A model generated the notes under the pieces. It had not been told where the DNA came from, did no database searches, and was given only the letters and a program-made list of their open reading frames with translations. From JARRQJ01 sp963761035 (lineage in GTDB: Bacteria > Pseudomonadota > Gammaproteobacteria > DRLM01), in NCBI GenBank assembly GCA_963761035.1, contig CAVXFH010000002.1, positions 124,001 through 188,000 of the forward strand: a DNA stretch of 64,000 bases, given 5' to 3'. Both the position numbers and the translations under genes were made by a program. The first letter of the stretch is position 1. Every line of letters starts with the position of its first letter. Positions 1 through 8,453 of this stretch are shown here, one piece after another.

Positions 1-98
1 GGATTTTCTATAAGTAAGTTTTGCATTTGCCGTGCAATATACTTGATAAAATGCGGTGACTCAATTACGGTGCGATACGGTCCCGCGGAGCGTTCGTT

Positions 99-1034
99 TT
101 GTATCAAACCATCAATCTAAGCAAAGAATACGGCAACCCGCCCCAGACCGTATTGAACCAGGTCAATCTGCACATCCCCAAGGGCAGCCTGTTTGGATTG
201 CTGGGGCCAAACGGCGCGGGCAAGACCACCCTGTTGTCTATCCTGGTCGGTTTGCTGCCCAAGACCCGCGGCCAGGTATTAATCAACGGCGTGGACTTGG
301 AGGCCTGTATCGAGGAGGTACGCGGCACTACCGGAATCGTACCGCAGGATTTGGCGCTGTATCCCATGTTGTCGGCGCAGGATAATCTTAATTTCTTCGC
401 GGACGCGCTGGGACTGCGTGGAACGCAACGCGCGCGGAATATGGAGTTCGCGATCACCACCGCCTCGCTGAGCGAGCATTTAAAAAAAAGGGTGCAAAAT
501 TTTTCCGGCGGTCTGAAGCGGCGCCTTAATCTGGCCATAGGTCTGTTAAATCAACCCAGCGTACTGTTTCTGGATGAACCGACCGTGGGTATCGATCCCC
601 AAGCGCGCAGCTTCATATTGCAACGTGTCAAGGCCTTGAACCGTCAGGGCGTAACTATTATCTACACATCGCACTACATGGATGAAGTTCAGCAAATATG
701 CGACCGCGTCGCCATCATCGACAGCGGCACTATCCTGGTACAGGACGACATCAATCGTCTACTGCGGAGCAAAGGAGAAAGCGAACTGAGCATTACCTTC
801 GGTGCGGCGAACGCCGAACGGATACTGCAACGGTTTTCAACACGCTATCCGATAATCATGGATGACGCGCATAACCTGCGCGTCAAGACCGCCGAACCCC
901 TGGCCGTGTTGCGTGCCATCGCGGATCAGCTGCCGGAGGCGGCTGTTGAGCGCCTGTCTTACGGGCAGCAGAATCTGGAGGAGCTTTTTCTGTCCTTGAC
1001 CGGCAAAAACACGAGAGACGGCGATGTCGGGTAA
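99..1034 (+). CDS. ABC transporter ATP-binding protein of the resorcinol-type locus
   Basis: This is the cytoplasmic ATPase of an ABC-2 (DrrA/CcmA-like) exporter, 311 aa. Walker A GPNGAGKTT lies at residues 36-44, the signature FSGGLK near 135-140, and Walker B VLFLDEP at 155-161, followed by the D-loop GID. The C-terminal 90 residues form the regulatory extension common in DrrA-type subunits. The start is a TTG; no in-frame ATG gives a full-length domain. A weak sigma70-like pair, TTGCAT (21-26) and GATAAA (45-50) with 18 bp between, lies upstream. The last 11 bases overlap the permease gene. The genes that follow encode an ACP and ketosynthases, so the exporter probably moves the lipid or polyene product of this locus. 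The substrate is inferred. Confidence 0.9.
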   Translation: MYQTINLSKEYGNPPQTVLNQVNLHIPKGSLFGLLGPNGAGKTTLLSILVGLLPKTRGQVLINGVDLEACIEEVRGTTGIVPQDLALYPMLSAQDNLNFFADALGLRGTQRARNMEFAITTASLSEHLKKRVQNFSGGLKRRLNLAIGLLNQPSVLFLDEPTVGIDPQARSFILQRVKALNRQGVTIIYTSHYMDEVQQICDRVAIIDSGTILVQDDINRLLRSKGESELSITFGAANAERILQRFSTRYPIIMDDAHNLRVKTAEPLAVLRAIADQLPEAAVERLSYGQQNLEELFLSLTGKNTRDGDVG

Positions 1035-2250
1035 ATTCACGGCGCTGGTAAAAAAGGAATTTCTGGTCCTCGCCAGGGACTGGCAAGGACTAATGGTGCT
1101 GTTTCTCATGCCCGCGGCATTCATCTTGATCATGTCCATGGCGATGGAAGACGCCTTCAGCCAGCATCGGGGCGTTGCCATCCCCTATACCGTATTGAAT
1201 CAGAGCCGCGAAAATTTGCCGCCGGGGCTACTCGACAAACTGAAGGCCATCCCGGGATTTCATGCGGTGGATTTGCCTGACGGCAGCCGTCTCGAAGACG
1301 TAACGACGGGCATTGCGCGGGGAGATTATCAATTGGCGGTGGTGATCCCCGCCGATTTCCACAGGCGCCTGATAATCACCACCCGGGATGATCCCTCAAC
1401 GTTGCCTCAAACCGTTGAGCTATTGCTGGCCCCGAGCATCAAGCCGTATATTCGACAATTATTCAATGCGGCATTGCGCGCCATTCTCGTACGGCAGAAG
1501 ATCGCCTGGCTGTTGAATAATAACTCCGACTCCGGCGCACCGCCGACTATACCGCTATCGACCCTGGATCAATTCAGCCAACTCAATCTCGGCGAGCATT
1601 ACATCTATTCCGGGACGGAGAGCGACGCGATCACTCCCAACGCGGTACAACAAAACGTACCGGCCTGGCTGGTGTTCGCCATGTTCCTCGTCGTCATCCC
1701 CCTGTCCACGGTCTTCCTGATAGAGAGACAACAGGGTACCTTGCTGCGCCTGCGCATGATGAACCTGGGCCCGACGCGGATCCTGCTGGGCAAGCTGGTG
1801 CCCTATTACTGCGTCAACCAGATTCAGATGCTGGCGATGATAGCCGTCGGTTACGCGATCGTCCCTCTCCTGGGCGGCCAGCGGCTCAATATGCCCCACT
1901 CGACCGCGGGCTTGATCATTATCTCCTCGGCATGCAGCCTCGCCGCGATCGGGTTCGCCTTGCTGGTAGCGACCGTCGTCAAGACCCCCATGCAGGCCAC
2001 GACTATCGGAGGCATCGTCAATATCATCTTTGGCGCCCTGGGCGGGGTCATGGTTCCGAAATTCGTCATGCCCGCTGCCATGCAGGCTCTGACCTACGTT
2101 TCACCCATGTCCTGGGGCCTGGAAGGTTTCCTCGACGTGTTTTTGCGCCAGTCCGGCTGGCGGGCGGTGCTCCCGGAATCACTCTATTTGTCGATCTTTG
2201 GTACACTTTGTCTGGCCATGGCGGCTTACCGGTTCAATAAAGAATATTAG
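1024..2250 (+). CDS. ABC-2 type permease
   Basis: This is the membrane partner of the preceding ATPase, 408 aa. It has the ABC-2 layout: one N-terminal membrane segment (about residues 20-40), a large extracytoplasmic loop of about 170 residues, then about five more hydrophobic segments from residue 215 to the end. The long first loop is typical of YhhJ/DrrB-like exporters handling hydrophobic molecules or lipids. The start ATG lies inside the ATPase gene, with an 11-bp overlap, which suggests translational coupling. An ACP gene follows after 23 bases, so exporter and biosynthesis genes form one operon. The transported molecule cannot be read from the sequence. Confidence 0.88.
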   Translation: MSGKFTALVKKEFLVLARDWQGLMVLFLMPAAFILIMSMAMEDAFSQHRGVAIPYTVLNQSRENLPPGLLDKLKAIPGFHAVDLPDGSRLEDVTTGIARGDYQLAVVIPADFHRRLIITTRDDPSTLPQTVELLLAPSIKPYIRQLFNAALRAILVRQKIAWLLNNNSDSGAPPTIPLSTLDQFSQLNLGEHYIYSGTESDAITPNAVQQNVPAWLVFAMFLVVIPLSTVFLIERQQGTLLRLRMMNLGPTRILLGKLVPYYCVNQIQMLAMIAVGYAIVPLLGGQRLNMPHSTAGLIIISSACSLAAIGFALLVATVVKTPMQATTIGGIVNIIFGALGGVMVPKFVMPAAMQALTYVSPMSWGLEGFLDVFLRQSGWRAVLPESLYLSIFGTLCLAMAAYRFNKEY

Positions 2251-2273
2251 TCTCTCGGGGGAGATGCGGCGCG

Positions 2274-2540
2274 ATGAGGGGTTCGGAAGATAATGAGTTG
2301 AAGCAGAAATTAAAGCAAATGATCGCCGACGAATCCGACAAAGGGATCGACCCTCGCGGCATCGGCGACGATGATCCGCTCTTCGGCGACCAGTCATCCA
2401 TACAGCTGGACTCGCTGGACCTCATACAACTTTCCATGGCGATCTACAAAACCTACGGCTTAAAGATTACCGGCAGCAATGACGCCAGGCGGGCATTCGC
2501 CACGGTTAACAGCCTGGCGGACGAGCTACAGCCAAAATAG
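2274..2540 (+). CDS. Acyl carrier protein
   Basis: This is an 88-aa free-standing acyl carrier protein. The 4'-phosphopantetheine attachment serine is S47 in the motif LDSLDLIQL at the start of the second helix. The surrounding acidic helices and the length fit the family. A good ribosome site (GGGGAG) sits about 8 bases before the ATG. The gene lies between an ABC permease and a FabF-like ketosynthase with almost no spacing. It is therefore probably a dedicated carrier for this pathway and not the housekeeping acpP, which normally sits with fabF/fabG/fabD. No phosphopantetheinyl transferase gene is seen in the window, so activation must come from elsewhere. Confidence 0.88.
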   Translation: MRGSEDNELKQKLKQMIADESDKGIDPRGIGDDDPLFGDQSSIQLDSLDLIQLSMAIYKTYGLKITGSNDARRAFATVNSLADELQPK

Positions 2541-2542
2541 AG

Positions 2543-3709
2543 ATGGCCTTAAATCGAGTTTATATTCGCGGGTGCGGGGCGGTCACCGCCCTGGGAAATA
2601 CGCAGCGCGAGATCGCCCGCGCTTGCCGTGACGGCGGGGCCAGACCGGAGCAGATCCGCCTCCCTCATTCCTGCGATCACTCCCTGCCCTACTACGCGCT
2701 TCCCGGCGAGACCGACGAAATATCCAGCAGCGGTCTCTACCTCCATATCGACACCGTCGTGGATGACGCGATTCGAGATGCGGCGTTGACGCCGGAGGAA
2801 ATTTTAGATTTGCCCGTATTTGTCGGGTCTACCGCCTGCGACATTTCCGATTTGGAAACGCGTTACCAACATGACCTGCGGAATAGCGACAGTGCCTTCC
2901 CCTTATACCGCAGCGGCTTCGGCGTATTGGCGGGCTATGTCATCGACAGGCTGCAAAGTCGCGGACAGGAATTCTCTTTTAATACCGCATGCAGCTCCAG
3001 CGCCAACGCGCTGCTGATCGCGTCACGGATGATAGCCCATGGTCGCATCGACAATGCCCTGATACTTGGCGTCGAGGTGCGCAACCAAATGTCCATACAA
3101 GGGTTCAACATCATGATGCTGCTATCGCCGCAAGCCTGCCGGCCGTTCGATCAACACCGCGACGGCACGGTGCTTGGCGAAGGAGTAGGCGCCATCATCC
3201 TCAGCCGCCGCGAATCACACTCTTCCGCTTATGCCGAAGGAAACCCTTATTATTGCGTCGGCGGCGCCAACCTGACCGATTCCGACAATATCACCTCTTC
3301 CAGCGCCGATATGATCGCCGCCGTGATGCGCCTGGCCCTTGATCAGTCGGCGTTGACGCCGCATACGATTGATATCATCAAGGCGCACGGCACCGGCACT
3401 CCGGCCAACGACGGCGCCGAGGCCCAAGGAATGAAACGGGTATTCGGCCCCGGATTGCCGCCGTTCACCTCGCTGAAGCCCTATATAGGCCACACCTTGG
3501 GCGCCTGTGGTGTCATGGAGACCATCGTCGTGCTGGCATGCGCCAAAGACCATTTCATTCCCGCCACGCCCGGCTTCGCCGCGCCCGATGCAGAATGCGC
3601 ATGCCAACCGCTCACCGAGCCGCGGCCATTTTCGGGAGGCACTATCATGCTGAACTATTTCGGCTTCGGCGGTAATAATTCGTCGCTGCTTTTCTCTAAC
3701 CGCCCGTGA
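2543..3709 (+). CDS. Beta-ketoacyl-ACP synthase (FabF/KAS II-like)
   Basis: This 388-aa thiolase-fold ketosynthase would elongate an acyl chain on the ACP by decarboxylative condensation with malonyl-ACP. The catalytic triad is intact: C150 in FNTACSSSA, H282 in KAHGTGTP and H317 in YIGHTLGA. The glycine-rich C-terminal signature FGFGGNNSS is present near the end. It starts 2 bases after the ACP stop and overlaps the next gene through GTGA. The next gene is a degenerate ketosynthase-like protein, so the two may form a heterodimer similar to the KS/chain-length-factor pairs of type II polyketide and aryl polyene systems. That pairing is inference. Confidence 0.9.
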   Translation: MALNRVYIRGCGAVTALGNTQREIARACRDGGARPEQIRLPHSCDHSLPYYALPGETDEISSSGLYLHIDTVVDDAIRDAALTPEEILDLPVFVGSTACDISDLETRYQHDLRNSDSAFPLYRSGFGVLAGYVIDRLQSRGQEFSFNTACSSSANALLIASRMIAHGRIDNALILGVEVRNQMSIQGFNIMMLLSPQACRPFDQHRDGTVLGEGVGAIILSRRESHSSAYAEGNPYYCVGGANLTDSDNITSSSADMIAAVMRLALDQSALTPHTIDIIKAHGTGTPANDGAEAQGMKRVFGPGLPPFTSLKPYIGHTLGACGVMETIVVLACAKDHFIPATPGFAAPDAECACQPLTEPRPFSGGTIMLNYFGFGGNNSSLLFSNRP

Positions 3710-4599
3710 AGGGACAAGCCGTCTACATCTTCGGAGCAGCCGCCCATGCCTGGCCGGTAAGCGAGGGTCCTCCCGACATCAAGCGGCAACTTCAGACTGC
3801 ATGGAACAAACGTTTCCGGCGCGTGAATCACTTCATCGAGCTGGCCTTGATCGGCGCGAAGTCGTGTCTCGACAGCTCGCGGCTTCCCATACAAAATGAT
3901 TGCGCTATCTATCTCGCCTCGGAGCAAGGCAATGTGGCCGATGTCGCCAGGATCACCGAAACCCTGTTTAAGCGGCTGGAATCCCCCATGCCATTGGAGT
4001 TCCTCAACGTCACCAACAATATGGCCGGATTTTACCTTGCTCAGGCCCTTGGATTGCGCAGCTCAAACTTGACCATCGCCCACCGCACCTTTCCCTTCGA
4101 AACCGCTTTGGACATCGCGATGTTCGATATCGCCATCGCCCGCAAGGCCGACCAGCGCGCCTTAGTGGGCGGCGTGGAGGAGTGCGCTTATCCTTTGGAA
4201 CAGCATCGCCGGCGCATGGGCCTGGCGGCGGACACCCCGTTGGCGGAAGGCAGCAGTTGGCTGTATATCGGCGGCGATGCGCAGGGTGCGCTGGCTCGCT
4301 GCGCGTGGGTGAAATTCTTCCCCGACCGGTCGTCATTACTGACTTATCTGGAAGACCAGTGCCTGCCATCCTCTACATATCTCGCCGGCGGTTATGGCAT
4401 GGATGCGTCGCGCCTGGAAGGCTTGGCGTCTGCCTTGTCTATTGAAAATCGATATAACTGCCGCGACGTAGTCCCCTATCATGACAGTCACTGCGCCTAT
4501 ACCATTGCGGCGTTCATCGCCGAACACAGCGGCGCATGCCTTGTGCATGTCAATCGCGATGCGCAAGACCGTTACGCCGCGGTCCGCATAGTGACGTGA
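3706..4599 (+). CDS. Ketosynthase-like protein lacking the active-site cysteine
   Basis: This 297-aa protein follows the ketosynthase fold but is shorter than a KAS (about 400 aa). Where an active KS has the nucleophile motif TACSS, this protein reads TIAHRTFPFETA, with no cysteine. A weak counterpart of the second histidine region (HDSHCAYTIAAF, about residues 262-273) is visible near the C-terminus. It begins at a GTG overlapping the upstream KS stop (GTGA), so it is translationally coupled. A chain-length-factor-like or scaffolding role beside the active KS is the simplest reading. It ends 14 bp from the stop of the convergent BtrH-like gene. Confidence is high that it is a gene and moderate that it is KS-derived. 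Confidence 0.72.
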   Translation: MKGQAVYIFGAAAHAWPVSEGPPDIKRQLQTAWNKRFRRVNHFIELALIGAKSCLDSSRLPIQNDCAIYLASEQGNVADVARITETLFKRLESPMPLEFLNVTNNMAGFYLAQALGLRSSNLTIAHRTFPFETALDIAMFDIAIARKADQRALVGGVEECAYPLEQHRRRMGLAADTPLAEGSSWLYIGGDAQGALARCAWVKFFPDRSSLLTYLEDQCLPSSTYLAGGYGMDASRLEGLASALSIENRYNCRDVVPYHDSHCAYTIAAFIAEHSGACLVHVNRDAQDRYAAVRIVT

Positions 4600-4613
4600 C
4601 GAGGATTATTGCG

Positions 4614-5660
4614 CTATAAGCGAATGGATCGCAGCAAGCGGAAGGCGTCATATTCATGGTCCGCGCATACCAGCATGGCGTCCGCCAATTGGCCCAGGAT
4701 GACATCGGATTTCTTTTTACAGAATCGAGCGCCCAGTAAAGCGAACTCGCGCCAGGCGTCACCGGATAGAGTCATAAGATCGGAGGCCTCCTGTAAGCGC
4801 GGCTCGTTGAATTTTTGTGCGGCTTCCTGCAGGAACGAGGCATAAATGAAGCGGAAACCGCCGCCGCCCGTACCGATCTCCTCCTGCATGCGTAAGATGG
4901 TGCCTACGTACATCAGCGAATACCGCTCATCGCCGGATGTTTCGTGCAGGCGCCGTATTCTGCCGGCCAGGTAACGTATTCCGCGCACGCCGATGAAGGG
5001 GAGCGGGGTGTTCAACATTACGAAGGCGGTCTTCTTGATGGCCCGGGCGATGGCCCTGCCCAGATCGATATGAACCGGCATGGCAATGGGATAATAGAGC
5101 AGACCCTTGGGCGCGAACAGGCCTTTGACGAAGCGCGCCTTTTGCAAGTCCGCCGCGGGACAGGTGACTGGATATTCGGCGACCGGATCGCTGATCAGAT
5201 AGTCGTCCCCCTGCTTGCCGTAGACCACCATATTATGGGCGTTGAAATGAAAACGCATATTCGGCGGGAAATACGGCAGCCAATACACCGAGGCTTGCAT
5301 GCCGACCACCTGATCGCGCGCCAACAATTCATCCAATCTGTCCATACCGGCGCGCGGATCGCGGAAACACTCTCGTTGTATACTCACCCCCAGGGATTTA
5401 CCCATGGATTTCACGATGGCGCCCGGAATCGCACGATAAGCCGTCAAGGGAAAGCCCTCGACCTTAACAAAAGGGAAGTGCGCGAATAGCAAGGCTGAGG
5501 ACACGCCGAAGACCATGCCCTCGCTGATGTCAAAATCATAATGCCGCAACAAGGACGATACCGCGCCGCTTTCACAATGGGCGGCCTGGCGATGTCTGTA
5601 TTCCTTCCCGGCGCCGTATAACGACTGGGGGATCGGCATGGCTATCGAAGTGCGGTGCAC
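4614..5660 (-). CDS. BtrH N-terminal domain protein (acyl-ACP-dependent acyltransferase-like)
   Basis: This 348-aa protein resembles the BtrH family (BtrH_N plus DUF4872). In butirosin synthesis BtrH moves an acyl group from a carrier protein to the product. A papain-like catalytic set is visible: C29 in HCESGA, H142 in NAHNMVV and D158 in ISDP. The C-terminal half (about 190-348) is alpha-helical and matches the DUF4872-like position. The first candidate start is a GTG at 5660; an ATG at 5639 is an alternative with no better ribosome site. It is the last gene of the minus-strand darA-like operon. It may transfer or release an acyl chain from the ACP encoded at 2274. The substrate is unknown. 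Confidence 0.78.
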   Translation of the reverse strand: MHRTSIAMPIPQSLYGAGKEYRHRQAAHCESGAVSSLLRHYDFDISEGMVFGVSSALLFAHFPFVKVEGFPLTAYRAIPGAIVKSMGKSLGVSIQRECFRDPRAGMDRLDELLARDQVVGMQASVYWLPYFPPNMRFHFNAHNMVVYGKQGDDYLISDPVAEYPVTCPAADLQKARFVKGLFAPKGLLYYPIAMPVHIDLGRAIARAIKKTAFVMLNTPLPFIGVRGIRYLAGRIRRLHETSGDERYSLMYVGTILRMQEEIGTGGGGFRFIYASFLQEAAQKFNEPRLQEASDLMTLSGDAWREFALLGARFCKKKSDVILGQLADAMLVCADHEYDAFRLLRSIRL

Positions 5661-5679
5661 GCTGGAAATGCCGGGAATC

Positions 5680-6072
5680 TTAGGGGATATCGGACAGCTG
5701 GTCCGACCTCATGCCCAATGCCTCGGCATAAAGGCGTAGCGTCTTCGGCTTGATCTTGGCGATGGGCAGCCGCAAATGCCGCCTGACCTGCCACTGAAAT
5801 AATCCCGTGGACTGCGCCAGCGTGGCGACATGCAGACGGCTGGCAAACATGTGGTACTCCAGCGGCGAGGTCAGACCTTGCCTCGCTCGGTTCAACGCCT
5901 CTTGCGCCAATTCCGTGTAGCGCTCCACGGCCATGCCGGTCACAATTTCCTCCACCTCCCACCCGGTAGTGGGCACCATCGTATACTGGCCTTTCTCGTC
6001 CACGGCATACACGACTTTTCGCGCGCCATTTAAAGTCGAGTTCCGGTCCTGCGGCACGTCCTTTTTGCGCAT
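5680..6072 (-). CDS. Conserved small protein of resorcinol-type loci, unknown function
   Basis: This encodes about 130 aa. The ATG at 6072 lies 2 bases after the KAS III stop; a GTG at 6078 overlapping that stop (GTGA) is an alternative. The N-terminal part (KKVVYAVDE-like strands, here RKVVYAVDEKG) is followed by a helical middle. The C-terminal 50 residues read like a small helix-turn-helix domain (LAQSTGLFQWQVRRHL, then LRLYAEALGM). No enzyme motif is visible. From memory, a similar protein sits between DarB-type and BtrH-type genes in Bacteroidetes flexirubin loci, but I could not check this. The HTH-like tail could bind DNA or could be structural. Confidence 0.7.
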   Translation of the reverse strand: MRKKDVPQDRNSTLNGARKVVYAVDEKGQYTMVPTTGWEVEEIVTGMAVERYTELAQEALNRARQGLTSPLEYHMFASRLHVATLAQSTGLFQWQVRRHLRLPIAKIKPKTLRLYAEALGMRSDQLSDIP

Positions 6073-6074
6073 GA

Positions 6075-7226
6075 TCACACTACCGTCAACATCATGAACG
6101 AGCTGGTAAATCGGCCGCTCTCGGGGATAAAGCACAATATCCTTTGCCCGCGTTTCAACCGCCCGCCGTTGAATAGTTCCTCCAGCATGATATAGATGGA
6201 TGCGGCGCCGCTATTACCTTTGGTCGTTAAATTGGTGAACCAATTTTCCCGCGGTATCGCAAACCCGATATTTTCCAGGCCCTGCGCCAATTTTTCACGG
6301 AAATACTCCGAAGACATGTGCGGCAGGAAATAGTCGACGTCGCGGCTGGATATGCGCCGCTTATCCATGACCATGGCCAGCCCGCGTTCGACGGTCAGCG
6401 GCACGATGTATTTATTCAGCAGCTTCACGTCTTGCTTGAGCGCCATGACATCCTTTTCGAACAACTCCCGCAAAGAAAACTCCCGCCAACCGGTCAATCT
6501 ACCTTGCGAGTCTTTCTCGGCCCCGGCGAACATGCACGGCTCCTGCATATTCGCGAACGAGAGTATCTCCACCCAATCGATGCGTAACGACGGCCGATCC
6601 TGACTCGGTCTGTTCTCCAGAAGCATCGCCCCCGCGCCGTCCGACAACATCCAGCGCAGAAAGTCCTTTTCAAACGCCAGCTCCGGCCGGCGTTGGATTT
6701 CGTCTCCCAGCTCGTCATCCGCGGCATTGGCATAAGAGTTCGCCCGCAACGCCAGCGACGCCACTTCCGAACCCGTTACGACGGCATTGGAGCTGCACCC
6801 GCTCATAACGCTCATGTAACCGTATTTCAGCGCAGACACGCTTGAAGAACAGATGCCCATGGTGGTAACCACCTCACAGGGAAGACTCCCCAGCTCGCCG
6901 TGCACCATCACGCCATGGGCGGGGGCAAGTTGATCGGGGGTGGTCGTCCCGCAGCACAGACACTGCATATCGTTCAGAGAGAACGATGTGTCTTGCAGAC
7001 CCCTGATCGCCATGGCGGTCAACTGCGCGTTATTGTATTTCGAGCGTCCAGTTTGCTTATCGATTACGTAATAACGCGTCTTGATCCCGTTATTCCTCAG
7101 TACGATCTTGAGTGCGCGCGACCTGTTAGCATTGACGACACCCAGTACATTCTCGATTTCATCGTTGCCGACCGGCTCATTGGGCAGGAACGCCGATATT
7201 TTGTTGATGAAAACGCCGTTATTCAT
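6075..7226 (-). CDS. darB: KAS III-type ketosynthase, DarB-like
   Basis: This is a 383-aa KAS III/thiolase-fold condensing enzyme. The triad is visible: C126 in GICSSSVSAL, H303 in LPHMSS and N338 in TKGNSGA. The N-terminal region (FLPNEPVGNDEIE, then RNNGIKTRYY) matches the DarB group, which in dialkylresorcinol synthesis condenses two beta-ketoacyl-derived chains before ring closure. It overlaps the darA-like stop by 8 bp (ATGAATAA), so the two are cotranslated. The DarA-DarB pair is the hallmark of dialkylresorcinol loci. The symbol is given by homology, and the product of this enzyme is not proven. Confidence 0.85.
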   Translation of the reverse strand: MNNGVFINKISAFLPNEPVGNDEIENVLGVVNANRSRALKIVLRNNGIKTRYYVIDKQTGRSKYNNAQLTAMAIRGLQDTSFSLNDMQCLCCGTTTPDQLAPAHGVMVHGELGSLPCEVVTTMGICSSSVSALKYGYMSVMSGCSSNAVVTGSEVASLALRANSYANAADDELGDEIQRRPELAFEKDFLRWMLSDGAGAMLLENRPSQDRPSLRIDWVEILSFANMQEPCMFAGAEKDSQGRLTGWREFSLRELFEKDVMALKQDVKLLNKYIVPLTVERGLAMVMDKRRISSRDVDYFLPHMSSEYFREKLAQGLENIGFAIPRENWFTNLTTKGNSGAASIYIMLEELFNGGRLKRGQRILCFIPESGRFTSSFMMLTVV

Positions 7227-8169
7227 GCAAAAATTCCCGCATCCGATCGCTCGCCGAGCCTGAAGGCGCTTCGAAATATTGCCTTTCCCGCTCCAGACCC
7301 CGTTTGAGAACGGGACCGAGCAATAACTTCAATACCATGGTAACAGGCACCACGGTGACTATCATGGAAACCAGGAAAACGGCGTAGATCGCCAAGCAAA
7401 TACGGCGTAACGGATTGCCTGGCGGGCCGATACTTCGCAACAATTTTCCCCAAATCATAAAACTCCGGTTACCGATCTTTTCGCTGGCGATCAGGCGCGG
7501 ATCCACCCGCGCTGCTTCCAGCCCCAGCAGTAAGGGCTTGCCGAGCTTCTCCCGATCGCCGCGCAGCGCGGCGGCTATGGCCCTGCCGAAGCGAGCCGCA
7601 CCATTGATATCCCGTTCCTCGACACCGGCCGGCGGCAATAGACCTCCCGTCGCTCCTTTATTGCCGGTCAACAGCCAACGGGGGGTGGTAAGGAACGTAA
7701 CCAGGGCGGAATGGTTGTCCACCAGCGCCACGTTATCCAAGAGTTTCGCTCCGGCATCGCGCAGCATTTGCTTCATTTTTTCTTGGGCCATAAGCCACAT
7801 ATTGCGGCAGGCGATTACTGTAATGACCGGTCGCCCGGCCAATATCCGCTGACCTGTGCCGGATTTGACGAAGGCCGTGATCGGCAATGACGGCGACAGA
7901 TACCACACTTGATAGGCGATAATCACCAAATCAAAATCGACATCCGCGTCGACCGTGAGCGGCATGAGCGCGGGCGGGTCCAGATACACGCATTCCGGAA
8001 AGACATCCAGGAAACGGAATACCGGCCAGGGAAATGGATAATCCTTCGCAGCGCGCAGACATTCACGCCTCACGGCAACCCCATCCGCCTCCATTGCACG
8101 GCAAATGGAGTTGACGACAGAAGTCATCTGGCCCGTTTGAGAATAATAGACTACCAATACTTTTTTCAT
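7219..8169 (-). CDS. darA: Dialkylresorcinol condensing enzyme, DarA-like
   Basis: This encodes about 316 aa. The N-terminus is flavodoxin-like, with VLVVYYSQTGQMTSVV giving the phosphate-binding loop SQTGQ, and alternating beta/alpha segments continue to about residue 180. A strongly hydrophobic stretch of about 30 residues near 250-280 suggests membrane association. The layout fits the DarA family, which acts with the ketosynthase DarB to form the resorcinol ring. The ATG at 8169 is chosen; a GTG three codons upstream is possible. It is the first gene of the operon darA-darB-unknown-btrH-like. No DarC aromatase is present beside it. The family assignment rests on remembered sequence features. 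Confidence 0.78.
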   Translation of the reverse strand: MKKVLVVYYSQTGQMTSVVNSICRAMEADGVAVRRECLRAAKDYPFPWPVFRFLDVFPECVYLDPPALMPLTVDADVDFDLVIIAYQVWYLSPSLPITAFVKSGTGQRILAGRPVITVIACRNMWLMAQEKMKQMLRDAGAKLLDNVALVDNHSALVTFLTTPRWLLTGNKGATGGLLPPAGVEERDINGAARFGRAIAAALRGDREKLGKPLLLGLEAARVDPRLIASEKIGNRSFMIWGKLLRSIGPPGNPLRRICLAIYAVFLVSMIVTVVPVTMVLKLLLGPVLKRGLERERQYFEAPSGSASDRMREFLHE

Positions 8170-8420
8170 ATTCAGCACAACCGGTTAAGTCGGCGCTTGC
8201 GGGTTCAACTGCTGCCCATATCCCGGCTCGTGTGTAATTAAACCATCCTCCGGCACATGAATGCCAACTCTGGGCCCAAGCATAGGCGATAGGGGCGAGC
8301 CAAAGCCAACGGCCGTCCGCGCAACTCGCCAAAATATTGCCCCGCCCCCATGCCGGCGAGATACAATCCTGCATTATGCATAGGGTTGACCATGATCGCC
8401 ATACCGTCGAGGGAAAGGAC

Positions 8421-8450
8421 ATGAAAGGCCTCATCGAGGTAATTCCGTAA
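8421..8450 (+). other. Possible leader mini-ORF before the LolA-like gene
   Basis: A nine-codon frame (ATG to TAA) ends 3 bases before the ATG of the LolA-like gene. It is preceded by a good ribosome site (GGAAAGG). The downstream ATG has no comparable site of its own, so translation of the mini-ORF could deliver ribosomes to it by coupling. The frame also reads upstream to an ATG at 8376. There is no evidence that either peptide has a function. Confidence 0.3.
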
Positions 8451-8453
8451 GTC

